A stretch of 64,000 nt of DNA from Fragilaria radians (lineage: Eukaryota; Bacillariophyta; Fragilariophyceae; Fragilariales; Fragilariaceae), in the NCBI GenBank assembly GCA_900642245.1, contig CAAAJI010000099.1, positions 78,755-142,754 on the forward strand, written 5' to 3'. The position numbers were made by a program, and so were the translations under genes. The notes under the pieces are model-generated. The model was given only the letters and a program-made list of their open reading frames with translations. It ran no database searches and had not been told where the DNA came from. Shown in pieces: positions 12,157 through 23,760 of this stretch; position 1 is the first letter of the stretch; every line of letters starts with the position of its first letter.

Positions 12157-15070
12157 ATTATAATTTTAATCACTATTTATATTGCAGCTTGAATTCAGGT
12201 AATAAGGTGTGTCAATACATTTTTTGCTGACATGATAATAAGTTGGAAATATGTCGTGGCTTGTTCTAAGCTCACTTTGCGATCAAATCTCAACTAATGT
12301 ATCACATGGTGTTTTTTGTTGGATCCCCGAGGGAAAGAAGTTAAAGGCATTGCATAAAAAAGTGATGTTGAAGGAAATAGCACAGCTGTTATTGGTCCAA
12401 CCCGGAAATGCATTGGGATTTTTAGGTCGAATCTCTAAAAAGAATTTTCACAAGAAAAGTCAATAGCTAGCTATCATTTCGATAGGTGGATTAAACATTT
12501 AAACTCTTCAATTTGAATAAATGTTAACCGATGATACTCATGGAGCCAAGAGAAAGCGTGTAAATCAATGACAATAGATTAGAAAAAAAGATGAAAAAGG
12601 ATGTATAAAAAATCAAAGATTATAACATGAAAACTTAAACAGTTTAAAGCTTCTGAAAGTAGAAGTTCGGGTAGGATAGCACACCAAGGTTATCAGATTT
12701 CCTGGTGGTATTCCGTAAGCAATTTGAAATCATAATACTCTACAGTTTGCTGACGCTCATAGGTGTCTGCTGACTGGTAAGCAGATTAAACCAGAGCTCA
12801 ATTCAACAATGTGTCATTAGATCAAGGAATATTGGAAAGAGATGCCATCATTAGATAGATTTCGATCCTTATAGTGTTGAGATTCAACCGCAGTAATGGC
12901 GGAAAAAGTTTTAATTCTGGAAAGAATCAACATCTACATCGCCATCGGGACTACATCTTGGTCATTATAAAGTCATGATTGAGCCATTGTAGGACAATAA
13001 TGACAAACAATCAGTTCCAGATCTAGAGATTCAGTACATACCACATGATATTTCGAACTGCATCCAAAGTGATAAATGTGATCCCTTTTTTACGGGAAAT
13101 GCATTCTAAGGTGGCAAAGATGTAACGATATATATTTATACCAAACAAACCACGTTGTATCACGGTAGTCTGATTTCGGAATATCCACATCTACGAGTGC
13201 AATTTAAATGCAGTTATTAGAATCAAATTGAAGGCTCAGGGAATAGTCCCCAGGTACGGACTTTCTTGCTTATTGCTACAAATATTAGAATTTGAAAGGA
13301 ATTGGAGCTACCTCCTGTACAAAAACAGTTACAAACAAAAATTAGTCAGGTCTACATATCTAGACAATGTGCATACACATCATAATAAATTAGTGGTAGA
13401 TTCCAGAGATCCAATTTTAAGGATGTCAACGGGCTATCACCAGACATTTTAGAGTTAAGCAGGGGTAAGTTAGCTACAAAAAATGCACTTATCATACGTT
13501 TGAATGGGCCTTAAGGCAGAACCTCCCCACAATAAAAGTAAATGAAGTAATGTAAAGGAGTATTATACTCCTATGGTAAGATGATTTCTGGAAGGCTCCT
13601 GCATGAATGAAAAGAGTTTCAAGGGGTATATCGCAAGAACACACATCTTTTCCTCCAGATATCGGAGTGCTTGTGCTCTAAGCTGCTCTAAGAGTTTATA
13701 CAAATTGTAAATTATGATCTAAAAAGTTACTTTTATCCTAGATCTCTTGTGAATCAGTTGCAATGTGTTTCCTTGACCACCTAGTCTCTTTAGCTTACGT
13801 GTTAGATTCAACACTTAACATTTAGACTTTGTGATCTTAGATTCACAACTTAGATTCATCAATCGTGAATCTTGATAGATTCCTATTTGCTACTTAGGAA
13901 TCTGTAATAGTTATTCCTACCGTATTGATATGACGGTCCTGAAAAAATATTAAATGATCTTCTTCATTTATAAGAAATATTAAGCATCACTAAATTCATA
14001 TAAGACTATGCCTTAATTGAATTTGTGGAAGGCATAGAAAGAATGGTTACCAAAGTGACCTATTCTAGTTTTAGATGAGTAAATACAAGAATATTAATTC
14101 TACAATTATTTACTATGTACTAACAATAACTTTGGACGTCTCCAGTATCGGTCCACACACATCCCTTAGCCTTAGTAATTTATTATAGTTTTATTGGACT
14201 GTATTGCTTACAACCTGTAGAGTTAGGTATTATCTTAATGAACTTAACTCAAGGTGTGTCAGCTTGAAGACTACAACAAACAAAATAGTGTTTAGAAGTC
14301 CAGAACTACAAGGAATTGGATTGCAAGATCTTTACGTAGAACAAGTCTTTTGATTATTTTCCTTAAAGTGGTATGATATAGTCAACGAACCAGGAAAATA
14401 TGGCAACCAAGTATTCCCTGTGTTCAAAAGTTACTGACATGAGTCAATATGCATCCATGTACGCATTGCAAGCCTGACCACACAAAAATGGTCAATGTGG
14501 TTTCGATTGAAATGAATACCAAATGGATATTTGCGGCGCAAGCAAAGGTTGAATGGAAAATCCTATTAAAAGGATATATCAGTCAAGAATTGGAGCCACT
14601 CATGAAGATCTTGAGTCCTGGAGGGAAATCATGACTAGTATAGTAGTTGATATCTGAAAAGCATGGTTGGCAATATGGTGGCATAGGAACAATTTTATTG
14701 AAGCCAACACAAGGTACTGCATACAAGTTACAGGAGATAATACCATGATCAGTTTGCAGATTATTTACAGGCTTAGGCACTTGCGTAGCAAGTAAATTAA
14801 TTGGATAATGAAACCTGATACTGAAGATGCCAAGAGATCAAGTGACAAGGTAGTCACGTATGTATTTAATAGAATCAAATTAACAGTTTTGGACCATGGG
14901 ACAATCCTATCAAAGGCCGTAGACACCTACCTCTAGTATTGCACTCGTCCCGTACGTAGGCACACGCGGAAAGGGAAAGGGCGACACATGTGTTATGACC
15001 TCATTATCGATTCACGAGTGGACATCTGACAGTCATCGTTCACGTTTCAGCGTCGAAAACCAAATTGTAA
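12157..15070. other. Intergenic, no supported gene; contains an LTR-like motif
   Basis: There are only short unrecognised frames. An imperfect hairpin GATTCCTA...TAGGAATC lies at 13878-13902. A motif at 14131-14160 recurs near 19171 and 35131 (see the dispersed-repeat entries). From 14940 to 15060 the base composition becomes more GC-rich, which may mark the upstream region of the 15341 gene. Confidence 0.4.
14081..14210. repeat. Dispersed LTR-like motif, copy 1
   Basis: The block GTACTAACA...TTTGGACGTCTCCAGTAT followed by CGGTCCACACA and a CTTAG-rich tail is shared in order with 19130-19230 and more weakly with 35110-35190. Its repeated occurrence next to retroelement debris suggests fragments of a Copia-type long terminal repeat. 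That assignment is inference. Confidence 0.35.
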
Positions 15071-15075
15071 ACGAA

Positions 15076-15270
15076 TAAATGTCGACTTCATTCTATTGCT
15101 TTACCTAATAAATGTCGACTACTTTCTATGACTTTACCGAATAAATGTCGACTACTTTCTATGACTTTACCGAATAAATGTCGACTGCATTCTATTGCTT
15201 TTTTACCTAATAAATGTCGACTACTTTCTATGACTTTACCGATTATATGTAGACTACCTTCTATGACTTT
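15076..15270. repeat. 33-bp minisatellite upstream of the secreted repeat-protein gene
   Basis: There are six tandem copies of about 33 bp with core AATAAATGTCGACTACTTTC then TATGACTTTACCG. Two variant units carry TTCATTCTATTGC or TGCATTCTATTGC, giving an alternating higher-order pattern, and the last unit is degenerate. The minus strand is open across it only because the period is a multiple of three. It ends about 70 bp before the 15341 start codon, so it is in the promoter or 5' leader. Confidence 0.85.
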
Positions 15271-15340
15271 TGTGTGTAGATGCAATGACTCTTCATATTT
15301 GTGAGATCGAACTTTCTTTCAACGTTGCAACAATTCAGAA

Positions 15341-18219
15341 ATGTTGAAAGGATTGATTTTTCAAATTTGGTTGTGCATCACTACCCTCACATTTCTTCCA
15401 TATATTATTGCAGGGACTGCAAGTAGTAGTACAAATAGTAGTACATGGAATGATGAAGAGGAGGATTGGACACTTGTGAAGGATATTGATAAGATTTCAT
15501 CAAGTCGGATGTCACGTAAGCTTCAAGCCTTATGCGACGATGGTAGTAAACCAGTCATTCATTATTTTGAAGTTGTTGTGCGTATTCAACCCGATACATC
15601 AGTTACTGGTATATGTACCCTTGCCGATCAAATGAAATTAGGATCCGATATTAATAAGATTTTATCAAGTCACGTAAGTTCAATTTTAGGAATCTTGGAA
15701 CATTTATCTGATTGAGGTGGATTACTCATAATGGTACATTTAAATTCTATCAGGCAATCGGAGACAGCGGTATTTATCAAACTGTCAAGTTCAAGGCAGC
15801 AGTATGTACTCTACCAATCCAATCAACTAGAAGGTCACTTCAAGTAGCCACATTCCAATGGAAAGGGGGAGGAGGGTGTCGTGGTTGTCCATGTGATTGT
15901 ATGGATGGAAGGAGAGAGTTACAATTCGCAGTATGGGGTACTACAGATTGGTTCAATACGGTATATTCTCCTCAACTAGAATCTTCTCTACTAAATGCTA
16001 TCCGAACCACAGTCGTTCCGAAGCATCTCAAATGTTTGGGTACAAGACCCCTGGTGACTGTAGAGGTGAACAAAATTACATTGACACAATTGATATCTAG
16101 ATTTCAATGTCAAGCGGGGAGACTGATATCATTATTGGAAACTATGAGTCTATCCAATATTGCCGTAATTGATAGGATGTGTGATAATTGTGTCAGTATT
16201 GATTTTTCCAAAGCTAGTGATGGGACATTACTTCATGGGGGGATGGATATTTCTAATCAATGGCAACAAAATGGTCTAACAATTGAAGTATCATCATTCT
16301 TACCCTTTTTCTTTACAACTGCCAAGATTTTTGATACTGGAAATCAAATGTGTATTCAAGAAGCTAATGCTATGGAATTTGGTAGTCCCAATCAAAGTTG
16401 TCCCAAAGGTGGTGGCATAGGAAGGGGTAATGGTGGTGCTGTTGGGACTGAGGGGGAAAATTGTTCACCACTTGGAAGTAAGTTATATATATAAATATCT
16501 GCTTTCATAATTTTTATCTCCTTCAAAATTTAATCTGCAAATTTCTAACCATGGCTAACTCATATTTGTTTTCAAATTCAATGATCAGATGTCCTTATTT
16601 TACAAGACCCCTTTTTTTGGCATACTTGTCCAAAGCCAAGTTTTGTGGCAGGGAAAATTTCATTTATATTTGAGGCTCCAGTTTACTTTCATGATTTAGG
16701 AGTGTTGGATATGGATGAACCTGATTCTCGGTTGGAAATCACATATTCGGATGATGTTGTGGAATATTTTAACTTTGTCCGATTTGGAGACAATGCAGTG
16801 CAACGAGTTATTGTTAGTAAGCCAAATGTAAAGAAAATGGAATTGGCATTTCAGGTTGGGACAAGTGCTGTAACTGAAATTAGCTATTGTAGAGTATGTG
16901 AAGCAAAAGAGGGACATGATGCAAGTCATAGTTGCATCATTGCAGGGAATGTTGTCAATAAAATTTCAGAAGTTATTGAAATTAATAACTTTGAAGAACG
17001 GAATATTCTAGATGCATTGAAAGGTTGGGAAAATGGACGTATACATGATGGTCTTGAGAATGTTGCATTTACAAAGTTTTTGGGATCCTTCACAGCATCA
17101 GATATGGCAGTGGCAGCACTCTACAAGGTCTTTTCTGTCCCTAATGATGCTGAAACAATTGTTGTCGAATTGGATTTTTATGAGATTGATCAATGGAATC
17201 AAGATAGTATGGCTATCTTTGTTGATGGTGAACGAATCTTGATGCAATTCACTCACACCAAAGATGAGGGAAAACAGGAAGGAAGGACCCAACTTGGAGT
17301 TCATTGGACATCTGTTAGTATGGGAATTCCCAAACTCCTTGGATTTTCAAGTTCTGCCTTGGATCAGAAACATCACATTTCCATTGAAGTTCCCTCAACA
17401 TCTCAACTATACAAGGATGGTCAATTATGACTTAAACTGTGGTGGGGGAGTACCAATCCTAGTAGTACGGCTTCTGCAGGTTGGGATAACATCCAAGTTA
17501 GTGTAAGACATAGATGTTCTTTGTTGGACATTGCAACACCAACGTTGAGTCCAACAAGTCCACCTACAAAAATTCCAACAAACAAACCCTCAATGATCCC
17601 AACAAATCTACCTACAAAAATTCCAGCAAATCAAGTCACAAAGCTTCCAACTAAGCTTCCAACAAATCTTCCTTCAAAAATTCCAACAAATCAAGCCACA
17701 AAGCTACCCACAAAACTGTCTACAAAAATTCCAACAAATCAAGCCACAAGGCTTCCAACAAGTCAACCAACAAGACTTCCCACTAAAATTTCAACAAATC
17801 AAGCCACAAAGCTACCCACAAATCTGTCCATAAAAATTCCAACAAGTCAACCAACAAGACTTCCCACTAAAATTCCAACAAATCATCCTACATTCTTTCC
17901 AACAAAGCAACCAACCAGTCAGCCAACAAGACTTCCCACTAAAATTCCAACAAATCACCCTACATTCTTTCCAACAAAGCAACCAACAGGTCAGCCAACA
18001 AGATTTCCCACGAAAATTCCAACAAATCAACCTACATTCTTTCCAACAAAGCCACCAACAGGTCAGCCAACAAGATTTCCCACAAAAATTCCAACAAATC
18101 AACCTACATTCTTTCCAACAAAGCAACTAACAAGTCAGCCAACAAGACTTCCCACTAAAATTCCAGCAAATCAACCATCAAGGCTTCCAACAAAGCAACC
18201 AACAAAACTCTCAACATAA
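15341..18219 (+). CDS. Secreted multi-domain protein with PT-repeat tail; one in-frame TGA
   Basis: Exons are inferred at 15341-15673, 15754-16477 and from 16589, with introns of 80 nt (GTAAGT...TATCAG) and 111 nt (GTAAGT...GATCAG); both joins keep the frame. Residues 1-24 are a signal peptide. R-x-L-Q sites occur at 59-62, 138-141 and 165-168. A Cys-rich patch (CRGCPCDC) follows. Then comes a beta-rich region of a type seen in algal and bacterial secreted proteins (IDFSKASDGT, later NVLILQDPFF and LGVLDMDEPD). A TGA at 17428-17430 ends the frame after 632 residues. Beyond it the same frame stays open to 18219, giving LKLWWGSTNPSSTASAGWDN and then a long xPTx repeat tail. Either the protein ends at 17430, or the TGA is an error, a polymorphism or a recent nonsense mutation. 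Function is unknown; an extracellular or wall location is likely. Confidence 0.65.
17530..18219 (+). repeat. PT-rich coding tandem repeat (12-bp unit; four 72-bp higher-order units)
   Basis: The sequence encodes repeating xPTx tetrapeptides (KIPTNQPTFFPTKQPTSQPT and similar). From 17869 to 18156 there are four copies of a 72-bp (24-residue) unit starting at 17869, 17941, 18013 and 18085, with a partial fifth at 18157. Such PT-rich Ser/Thr tails are common in stramenopile secreted proteins and are likely O-glycosylated stalks. Confidence 0.9.
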
Positions 18220-20100
18220 CAACCAACTTGATTAGATACTCTGCTTTTTAGTATTTTGATATTGCCAAGCAGAAAATGGAATGGTAAAAAATGCGTTACC
18301 ACAATCCTCATTTCCTACAATCAGCATCATATTTGGTGGAAGGGAGTGATTTGTAGGGGAATTGAAAATGGAAAAAGTATGTAGACATTTATATTTGTCA
18401 AAAATGGGTGATTGATTGTGGGGATTTACAAATCTAAGAAACATGTACTATGGAGATGGCATAAACTATACAACTCAGTTCTCTCACTATGGATATACCT
18501 TGCTTTAGTGTTAACTATTCTTTATTACAGTTTATTTATTTAAGACTGCCAATCTCATAGACATTAAAAGAGAATATAGAAAAATTAGAGATAGCTGTTT
18601 CTCTGAAGGAAACATTAGAAGTAACCTGTCTATCCCTTTATCAAACTTCCTTGCATTAACTATCTTTGTTTCACTTGTTTTTATGCTATAGATGGAATGA
18701 TTTCAATGGTAGCATTTCCTGTCAAGCCTTATTGCTGTAACCCTAGAACAAGATCCCACACTTCTTTTGTCAGTGTTCCTTCTTTCAACACTCTTGGCAT
18801 AAATCTGCTTGCTGGCTATCTGCCACCTAGGCCATTGCTATATGCTGAGTTGAACAAAGTGAAATTATGATCTATATTACCTATTTTTGACTGAAATTGA
18901 TCTCATCCGCGCCACATCACCCTCTTGTGAAGGTCACTCTCAATCGCACCACATCAACCTCTTGCGAAGGTGTTGCGTCACTCCTTCAGGCGCTCACTTT
19001 CTGGTGAATCTTGATTAGGATATGAGTTCATTCTCTAAAAATCCTTCTTAAAACTATCTTTACTTTTTAATTAGCTTTAATATAAATAAAAGTGGATGTC
19101 TTTACTACCCAAATCCAAATGCGTAAATACATAGAATACATAGATTGTTTATACTCACTTGTACTAACAGTCTTGGATGTCTCCAACATTGGTACACAAA
19201 TCTATCTCTTAGTCTAATCTATTAAAATGTCAGACTGGATACTGTTCATGTCACATAAATTTATTTAATTAATGTATTTCTTTTTAGTCTATACTTTAAG
19301 GTATGACAGCCATTTTGATACTCCTTCCAAAGATTATGCCATGTTCTTAGCTTTGGAGTTACAAACACCTCAGACAATTTAGAACTCCCTTGAACCACCT
19401 TCTCTTGGCACACCTTGTTCTTGTGGATTGCAAACATGCCATGCCGCTTGAATCCTATTCTACTAAAAGTTTACATTTTCAGTGTCAAATCAAAATCAAC
19501 TTGACTGTTTCCCCTCCTACTGTGTTTCTTTCATTTGAACAATGGTGAGTAAAAGTTAATGATGTCAGAGCATTGCCCTTATCACAATTTGCGAAAGTCC
19601 ATACACAACCAAACATAATTTTCATCCAATTTTGCATCTGGATAAAGCATTGCATCAGTCATTCATATCAAATTCGCATCCCCTTCCTTTTTACCTTCCT
19701 CGGATATCTTTTCTCATCTAGAACTAAAGTTTTGAAGGCTACAATTCCCCAGAGGGCCCTCATCTTTGATAGACTCGACTTAATTGAACAAATTCTGTTG
19801 CAGACTGTTTTGTACCATTTCTCTCATTTTGATAACACCAAGAGGCATGCCGATTTCATCCCTAAATGAATAAAACGTGGAAGAGAGAATGGCTTCTTGC
19901 TGAATTTCAAGCCATATGACAACGAGAGGTACTCACACAGCTGAAATTCTCAATCGCCGCACGATTTCTGTTAGGTGACAGTCAATAATTATCCACATTC
20001 TTCCACCAAGAAGGCAAGTGCATACTGATGATATGCTCATCAGTATTTATGGCACTATCCTCAATGTGATACCTCCATGCCTAAAAAAATTGTAAGTAAG
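18220..20100. other. Intergenic, degraded repeat DNA, no supported gene
   Basis: No recognisable gene. The block 19130-19230 is a second copy of the LTR-like motif found at 14081-14210. The block 19620-19800 weakly resembles 3235-3420. Short direct repeats (CGCACCACATCAACCTCTTG and a close relative) occur at 18908-18965. Confidence 0.4.
19130..19230. repeat. Dispersed LTR-like motif, copy 2
   Basis: It contains GTACTAACAGTCTTGGATGT then CTCCAACATTGGTACACAAA and a TCTTAG tail, in the same order as 14121-14170. It is likely part of a solo or degraded retrotransposon terminal repeat. Confidence 0.35.
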
Positions 20101-20101
20101 T

Positions 20102-20240
20102 TAGTATAATTGTAGGCATGAATGAGTTAAGGATGAAGTTACATGGTTATTGGTACCAATATGATTCGACAGAGTACAACTTTTAGGGTGGTAGTCAAGT
20201 TCGTAACCGAAGCCTTCTGTTTACAGTTAAAATTCGATCT
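20102..20240. repeat. Third, partial copy of the 1.63-kb repeat just upstream of the SDR gene
   Basis: It runs from AGTATAATTGTAGG through GAATGAGTTAAGGATGAAGT to AATTCGATC. It aligns with about 6885-6917 plus 8826-8935 of copy A and with 10875-11010 of copy B, at lower identity than A is to B. It also lacks the hAT element. It ends about 70 bp before the dehydrogenase start codon. Confidence 0.75.
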
Positions 20241-20311
20241 CTCTTTTTTTTGGTGTAGGTCAAAAAATTTGAGCTGAAGTTTCAATTGATTTTATCTCCT
20301 TGATCCTATAA

Positions 20312-21121
20312 ATGTCTACGACGAAGAAGGCACTCGTAGTAGGAGGGACTAGTGGTATCGGGAAAGGAATTGCCATCGCCCTGGCGAAGAAAGGAAATAT
20401 TGATGTGAATGTTGCTGGAAGATCTGCCGAAAGGGGAGAGGAGGTAGTGCAGCATTTACGCAAACTTTCGCCTCAGTGTAACCATAAATTTACTGCAGTA
20501 AATGGATTCGATCTTCAATCTTTTGAAGTTCTCAAGGATGAAAGACCAAATATTTTGATCATGTCTCAGGGTATGGCTACCATTCAGGGATATACTCCAA
20601 CAAAGGATGCTTTAGATCAGAAACTTCAATTACACTATTTCTCCAGAATTCACTTGACTCGTCTCCTCGAATTTCCGAGTAATGCTCGGATCCTGTCTGT
20701 ACTTTCTGCTGGAGTTCACTCGCGATACGAAAAGTTTGAATCCGATTTCGATCTTTCCAAAGGTTACTCCATCGCTAATGCAGCAAACGCTGCAGGATTT
20801 TACAATGACGCAGGATTGGAACATTTTGCCTCGTTACATCCGAATCTTACTGTGGTCCATGCAGCCCCGGGTTTTGTCAACACTAGTTGGGGGACTGAAA
20901 TGCCTTGGTACTTACGTGGACTGGTCCGCATGATTCAACCATTCGGGCGTGACCTCGAAACATGCGGGGAAATATTGACGAATGCCCTTTTGGAGATTAA
21001 GGAACCAGGATTTCATCGAATGGACCCGGATGGAAAACCAGTTCAGAGTAAAGTACTTTATTCGAAGGAGGAGCGTGAATCAATCTGGAAGAAAACACTT
21101 GATCTCCTACCAAAGTTTTAG
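20312..21121 (+). CDS. Short-chain dehydrogenase/reductase family protein with altered active site
   Basis: This single exon encodes 269 residues with a Rossmann fold. The nucleotide-binding glycine motif GGTSGIGKG is at 11-19 and an arginine suited to NADP(H) follows in VAGRS. The usual NNAG element is replaced by MSQGM (84-88). The strand with the catalytic Ser reads ILSVLSAG (127-134). The tyrosine of the YxxxK motif is probably Y164, but the Lys position is Gly (FYNDAG), so canonical proton relay is doubtful. Some fungal and algal SDR-like proteins show the same loss. The start codon is the first ATG after an AT-rich leader and a partial repeat copy. The substrate cannot be inferred. Confidence 0.85.
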   Translation: MSTTKKALVVGGTSGIGKGIAIALAKKGNIDVNVAGRSAERGEEVVQHLRKLSPQCNHKFTAVNGFDLQSFEVLKDERPNILIMSQGMATIQGYTPTKDALDQKLQLHYFSRIHLTRLLEFPSNARILSVLSAGVHSRYEKFESDFDLSKGYSIANAANAAGFYNDAGLEHFASLHPNLTVVHAAPGFVNTSWGTEMPWYLRGLVRMIQPFGRDLETCGEILTNALLEIKEPGFHRMDPDGKPVQSKVLYSKEERESIWKKTLDLLPKF

Positions 21122-21661
21122 ACTCATGTAATTTGAGAAAATCCCAATATTCAATTAGATGTCAGATAGCGTTAACTGAATCTTCAATAGAGTTTAGAAT
21201 TCGATACAAATCTGAGAGTAACTTCTATAATTGTATCGATATTGACAATGCTGAAGCTCCTGTCTCGATCTATTCCTTGGAACCATTCACATTACTGTGT
21301 TAACATTTTGGAAGGTATTTCAGAACCCTTGCCTTGTATGCTATTGGAAGATACAATGATTGATTTCCTTGGTTTAGAAATGAATGTATTTGATTCATTC
21401 TCGGTTGTTACTATGTCTTCTCTAGCTGGACAGTATTTGTGTGTAGATTGTAATTTCTTGGAATGTTAACACTCATCACTATGTTATCTAGTCTCCCTTA
21501 GAAAAAAAAGATTTGAAACGTTATCAGAATGTCAAGGCCACCAACGACTTCTCATGATTTGCAAAAGTATGAAGTAATCTGATCGCGAAGATGTCGTCGT
21601 TGGAGTTGATTTCAGTCATGTTTCATACCGATAGGGATGACTAGCACTTAGTGATTACTTT
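21122..21661. other. Intergenic, nothing recognised
   Basis: This is the convergent 3' region between the dehydrogenase and the small two-exon gene. A 75-codon plus-strand frame at 21242-21469 has no recognisable features. Confidence 0.4.
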
Positions 21662-22138
21662 TCACTCCTCCCAGAACTGAGAAATCATTCGGGTACATTC
21701 CATCCTGACATCATCTGTCCAGGAAATCCCTTGCTGGTGACAATATTCCTTCAAATCGATGATTGACATTTGAGGAGGAACGTTCGTGTGACGTAACCAA
21801 GCCTAATCAACAAGCATTAGAGTGGGTTACAAAAAAGTTGGATGCGCAATTTTCATCAAGACATTGATTGGCCCTCAAATAACTCTCACCTGAATGTCAG
21901 ATCTGAAAACGGCATTGTGCTCAATGTGTTGGTCTCTTGCTAGAGGATCGCTAACATCAACATCCATTTTATCCGTGGATATGGAAGTCACATCATAGCT
22001 GAACTTACGACGCTTGGGTTGTGGGGCATCGGTTTCATTGCGAGCAATTGGACGTAACTTTGAGCTGCTAGAGTACAGGCTCGGAGCATGGTGATGATAA
22101 GGAAATGTACCAAATGCGCAGCAATGTGTAATTGTCAT
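21662..22138 (-). CDS. Small conserved-looking hypothetical protein, two exons
   Basis: I read exon 1 as 22138-21890 and exon 2 as 21802-21662, separated by an 87-nt intron (GTGAGA...GATTAG) with a phase-0 join from VFRSDIQ to AWLRHTNVPP. This gives about 129 residues. The start MTITHCC is chosen because it is preceded by low-complexity TTTTG repeats; the frame remains open upstream to 22243, so an earlier start is possible. A basic PKRRKF stretch could be a nuclear localisation signal. The C-terminus (IIDLKEYCHQQGISWTDD) looks like a small helical hairpin. No known domain is recognised. Confidence 0.55.
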
Positions 22139-23760
22139 GAAATCACTGGATTGTGTGAGATCCCAAAGGTTACTATAACTCTTTGATATTTTACTTTCAT
22201 CTGCCCCGCCAACAAAACAAAACAAAACCGTTTCTTGTACCAATCAAAAATGGGGTTCCATTTTTCGATTCATTTTCTCACAAGATGATGTCAGTGAACA
22301 CATGTCACGACCATACAGTAGATTAAGTAGTAAGGATAAACATCAATCTTATGATTATATTACTGGTGCTACGCTGCTACTAAATTTCATGCTTTTACTC
22401 AATTATTGCCATCTAATGCCATCCTCCTCTTTCTTTCACGATTGATAGGAGGAGGAAGGCGTAAAACACTTGTTGGGACCATTTCTATTTGAGCCTTGTC
22501 CTTGTCACCACCACCTATGTGATACGGGGTCCATTGTCTGTAAATCTGAGCAAGCAATAACAGCCATGATCTGCTGGCTTGAAAGCCAGAAATTATGTTT
22601 CATGTTGCAAGTTTTGTACGTCTTTTTAGCCAAGGCGTACAAGGGTTAGATCAAACAAGTGGCATTAGGAGGAAGCAAAATGATTACAATCTGTATAGCA
22701 ATCTTGTTGCCACAATCTCTTCCTTGCACCGATCCTTCGTTACTTCCTCACTTGGTCATTTGACATGCCATGCACTATGCCATCAATCAGGCCTGTAGAA
22801 ACGTATCCTAATGTGATAGAGGTGATAGAAGCGTAGTGTAACTCATTAAATTATAATACTTCTAGTTGTAGAAGTTAATTTATTCAATCCCTCCTAGGAT
22901 CCATCTTGATCATTGAAATTTCCAGTGAATCTTCAGTGCACTTTGGCACTTGTAAGTGAACGCTATTCTTGGTAGGCCGTTGTAAACGCTTTTAGTTTAA
23001 TTAAGTAACCTGTGGGTCCAGTTGGTGCATTGAATTGAACCTAGTACATAGTCCAGATTGGATTGCTTGGACACTCTTGTTAATTGAAAAAATTGGAAAG
23101 ATGAATTCGTTCTAAAATAAAATTATGGTATAAAACAATATTTTGTGTAAATTGTGAGACTAAGAAATTACTTTTCTAGAGCAAACTCATTTTTAAAGCG
23201 ATCTTCCTATCGCTTTAACTGCCGTTTCAAGACATCTTTTCATATACCCTTAGTTCTCAATCATGGCAAAGATTTAATATCCAATGTTCTTTCATAGCGA
23301 ATCCTTGCCTGCATCAACCGAAATGGCGGGATGAAAGATGAGTTATACGGAAATTTAACATCACTTAATAAAAATATCTATCATACCCAGGCGTTGAACC
23401 CAAGGTGACTTTTATCAAGCAAATTTCTTAACCTTTTCAATTACTAATGTTAAAGTTTAAGTATATAAATAGTCACAATATCTTACTATTAAAAACTATG
23501 CTTGATTAAAAGGGCATAGTGATGAATTATGATTAAGCAAGATCATATTTGGTAATAGCGATGATATCCTGGATTTGGTAACATCCAAAACTGGAAATTG
23601 TTATGATACACACAATCTTGTATGAAGGAGACTTGGAAACAAATAGGATGCATGAGAGGAGATACATGGCTATGCAAAGGAGAGCAAATAATTCATAAAA
23701 TGACATAATATATTTTCAGGGAATGTTCTTATTTTAAACAGGCTTCAATTGCCTTGAGAA
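22139..23760. other. Intergenic, no supported gene
   Basis: AT-rich DNA with short unrecognised frames only. No repeat or RNA gene stands out. Confidence 0.35.

Noticed and set aside
13780..13910. Clustered GATTC/GAATC repeats with hairpins, possible small array
   Set aside because: The spacing is irregular, stems are 6-8 bp and there are no regular spacers, so it is neither CRISPR-like nor a clear terminator; CRISPR is not expected in a eukaryotic nuclear genome.
15088..15285. Minus-strand open frame with repeating SRHLFGKVIES units
   Set aside because: The frame exists only because a 33-bp minisatellite has a period divisible by three; there is no start context, upstream exon or non-repeat coding sequence.
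17264..17506. Alternative plus-strand frame spanning the TGA at 17428
   Set aside because: The main frame gives the coherent protein on both sides of the stop; this frame encodes no known motif and lacks splice sites that would bypass the TGA in phase.
17812..18126. Minus-strand Cys/Trp-rich repeat frame
   Set aside because: It is the antisense of the PT-repeat coding tail and follows its 72-bp period.
23380..23410. GGGTTCAAC on the minus strand, possible tRNA T-arm
   Set aside because: The flanking bases do not pair into a T-stem and no D-arm or acceptor stem is found.
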